This document shows positions 63,386-64,000 of a stretch of DNA of 64,000 nt, in pieces. The stretch is from the NCBI GenBank assembly GCA_022819985.1, contig JAJEGH010000016.1, positions 62,001 to 126,000 on the forward strand, read 5' to 3'. Source of the stretch: Alphaproteobacteria bacterium (lineage in GTDB: Bacteria > Pseudomonadota > Alphaproteobacteria > Bin65). Every line of letters begins with the position of its first letter. Within the stretch, counting starts at the first letter, position 1. The notes under the pieces are model-generated. The model was not told the DNA's origin. It searched no databases and worked only from the letters and a program-made list of their open reading frames with translations. The translations under genes were made by a program, and so were the position numbers.

Positions 63386-64000
63386 GTGCCGCAAAACGCC
63401 CCGCCATCGCCGATGTCACTTGCCCCGGGCGCGCCGGTCAACATCGTGACGCTGAAATGGGGCGACCGCTACGGGCCGGAATTCGTCAACCGGCTCTACC
63501 GGGCCATCGACCGCCATCTGACCCGGCCGTTCCGCTTCCTGTGCTTCACCGACAACGGCGCCGGGCTGCTGCCGGAAATCGAGCCGCACCCGCTGCCGCC
63601 GCTCGATTTGCCGAAACGTTATGTGCGAACCACCTGGCTCAAGCTCGGCCTGTTCGCCGACGGGCTGGCCGGCATGGAAGGCGATTGCCTGTTCCTCGAT
63701 CTCGACCTGCTGATCGTCGACGGCATCGATAGCTTCTTCGACTACGAGCCGGGCCAACGCTGCATCATCCACAACTGGAAACTGCCGCACCAGATATTCA
63801 AGAAGCGTCCGGATGTCGGCAACTCGTCCGTCTTCCGCTGGCGCGCCGGCACGACCCAGTTCGCCGTCGACGGCTTCCTTCGGGAGCGCGACCGGATTCT
63901 GCGGAAATACGACATCTATTCGCCACAGCGATACCTGACCGTCGCCATCGGCGAACGCCGCTGGTGGCCCGAGACCTGGGTCCGCAGCTTCAAGCGCCAT
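63386..64000 (+). CDS. Glycosyltransferase-like protein, 3' end beyond window
   Basis: An open frame runs from GTG 63386 (or ATG 63413) to the window end with no stop. The product starts APVNIVTLKWGDRYGPEFVNRLYRAI and contains a DxD-like CLFLDLDLLIVDGIDSFF, FRFLCFTDNG and CIIHNWKLPHQIFKKRPDVGNSSVFRW, typical of bacterial LPS/GT-A-type glycosyltransferases that act on core or O-chain sugars. GGGAGAG lies about eight bases before the GTG. The C-terminus is outside the window. Confidence 0.75.
   Translation, partial: MPQNAPPSPMSLAPGAPVNIVTLKWGDRYGPEFVNRLYRAIDRHLTRPFRFLCFTDNGAGLLPEIEPHPLPPLDLPKRYVRTTWLKLGLFADGLAGMEGDCLFLDLDLLIVDGIDSFFDYEPGQRCIIHNWKLPHQIFKKRPDVGNSSVFRWRAGTTQFAVDGFLRERDRILRKYDIYSPQRYLTVAIGERRWWPETWVRSFKRH

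Noticed and set aside
1..64000. CRISPR array or prophage
   Set aside because: No regularly spaced identical repeats with unique spacers, no cas genes and no phage structural genes were seen.

Overview
This is a very GC-rich chromosomal window that reads as an alphaproteobacterium, most likely of the Rhodospirillales type. The order is inferred from gene content and synteny; no 16S rRNA gene is present. Supporting signs are the order tsaE-amgK / murU / addB / addA / trxA, a FYDLN-type zinc-ribbon protein beside a CP4-like aroA, the run rpmH-rnpA-yidD-yidC-engB-argB, the block ihfB-lapA-accD-folC, and frequent GTG and TTG starts. Almost the whole window is housekeeping chromosome with tight gene packing, and convergent genes often have under 30 bases between stop codons.

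Layout. 1-7400: the thrB end, an unusual RNase HI-VOC fusion, nucleoside and MFS transporters, an orphan ABC substrate-binding protein, an AEC carrier, ruvX and a MarR regulator with a palindromic operator. 7500-11700: rpsT, ihfB, lapA, accD, folC, trxA. 11800-21000: AddAB recombination nuclease and the MurU/AmgK peptidoglycan sugar-recycling pair, with AmgK fused to TsaE. 21000-25120: a radical SAM protein, then an AT-rich island holding a retron-type reverse transcriptase, a phosphoribosyltransferase/winged-helix effector-like protein and a candidate msr-msd RNA, followed by tRNA-Gly(CCC). 25100-32450: oxidoreductases, two frameshifted genes (SMP-30-like and higB), higA, an aminotransferase and an MFS exporter. 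32470-48060: aroC, fabI, pdxH, aroA, several transporters and enzymes, yifB/comM and a tandem pair of M48 lipoprotein proteases. 47380-53055: a long minus-strand run from rpmH down to a HAD nucleotidase. 53230-57310: a TVP38 membrane protein, an orphan histidine kinase, panB, panC. 57330-64000: two EamA transporters, gpt, two single enzymes and glycosyltransferases, the last one cut by the window end.

The most interesting locus is the retron-like island at 22179-24741. Its base composition contrasts sharply with its surroundings. The RT carries YADD and PQG motifs, its neighbour carries a PRPP-loop-like motif and a C-terminal winged helix, and the RNA between them has two perfect stem-loops. 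A 9-bp complementary pair leaves a TAGC-context guanosine directly after the 5' arm, as in known msr-msd RNAs. A second window-wide theme is 9-15-bp tandem repeats in poorly conserved termini or linkers of otherwise ordinary genes; in panC the repeat unit is 13 bp and contains the stop codon.
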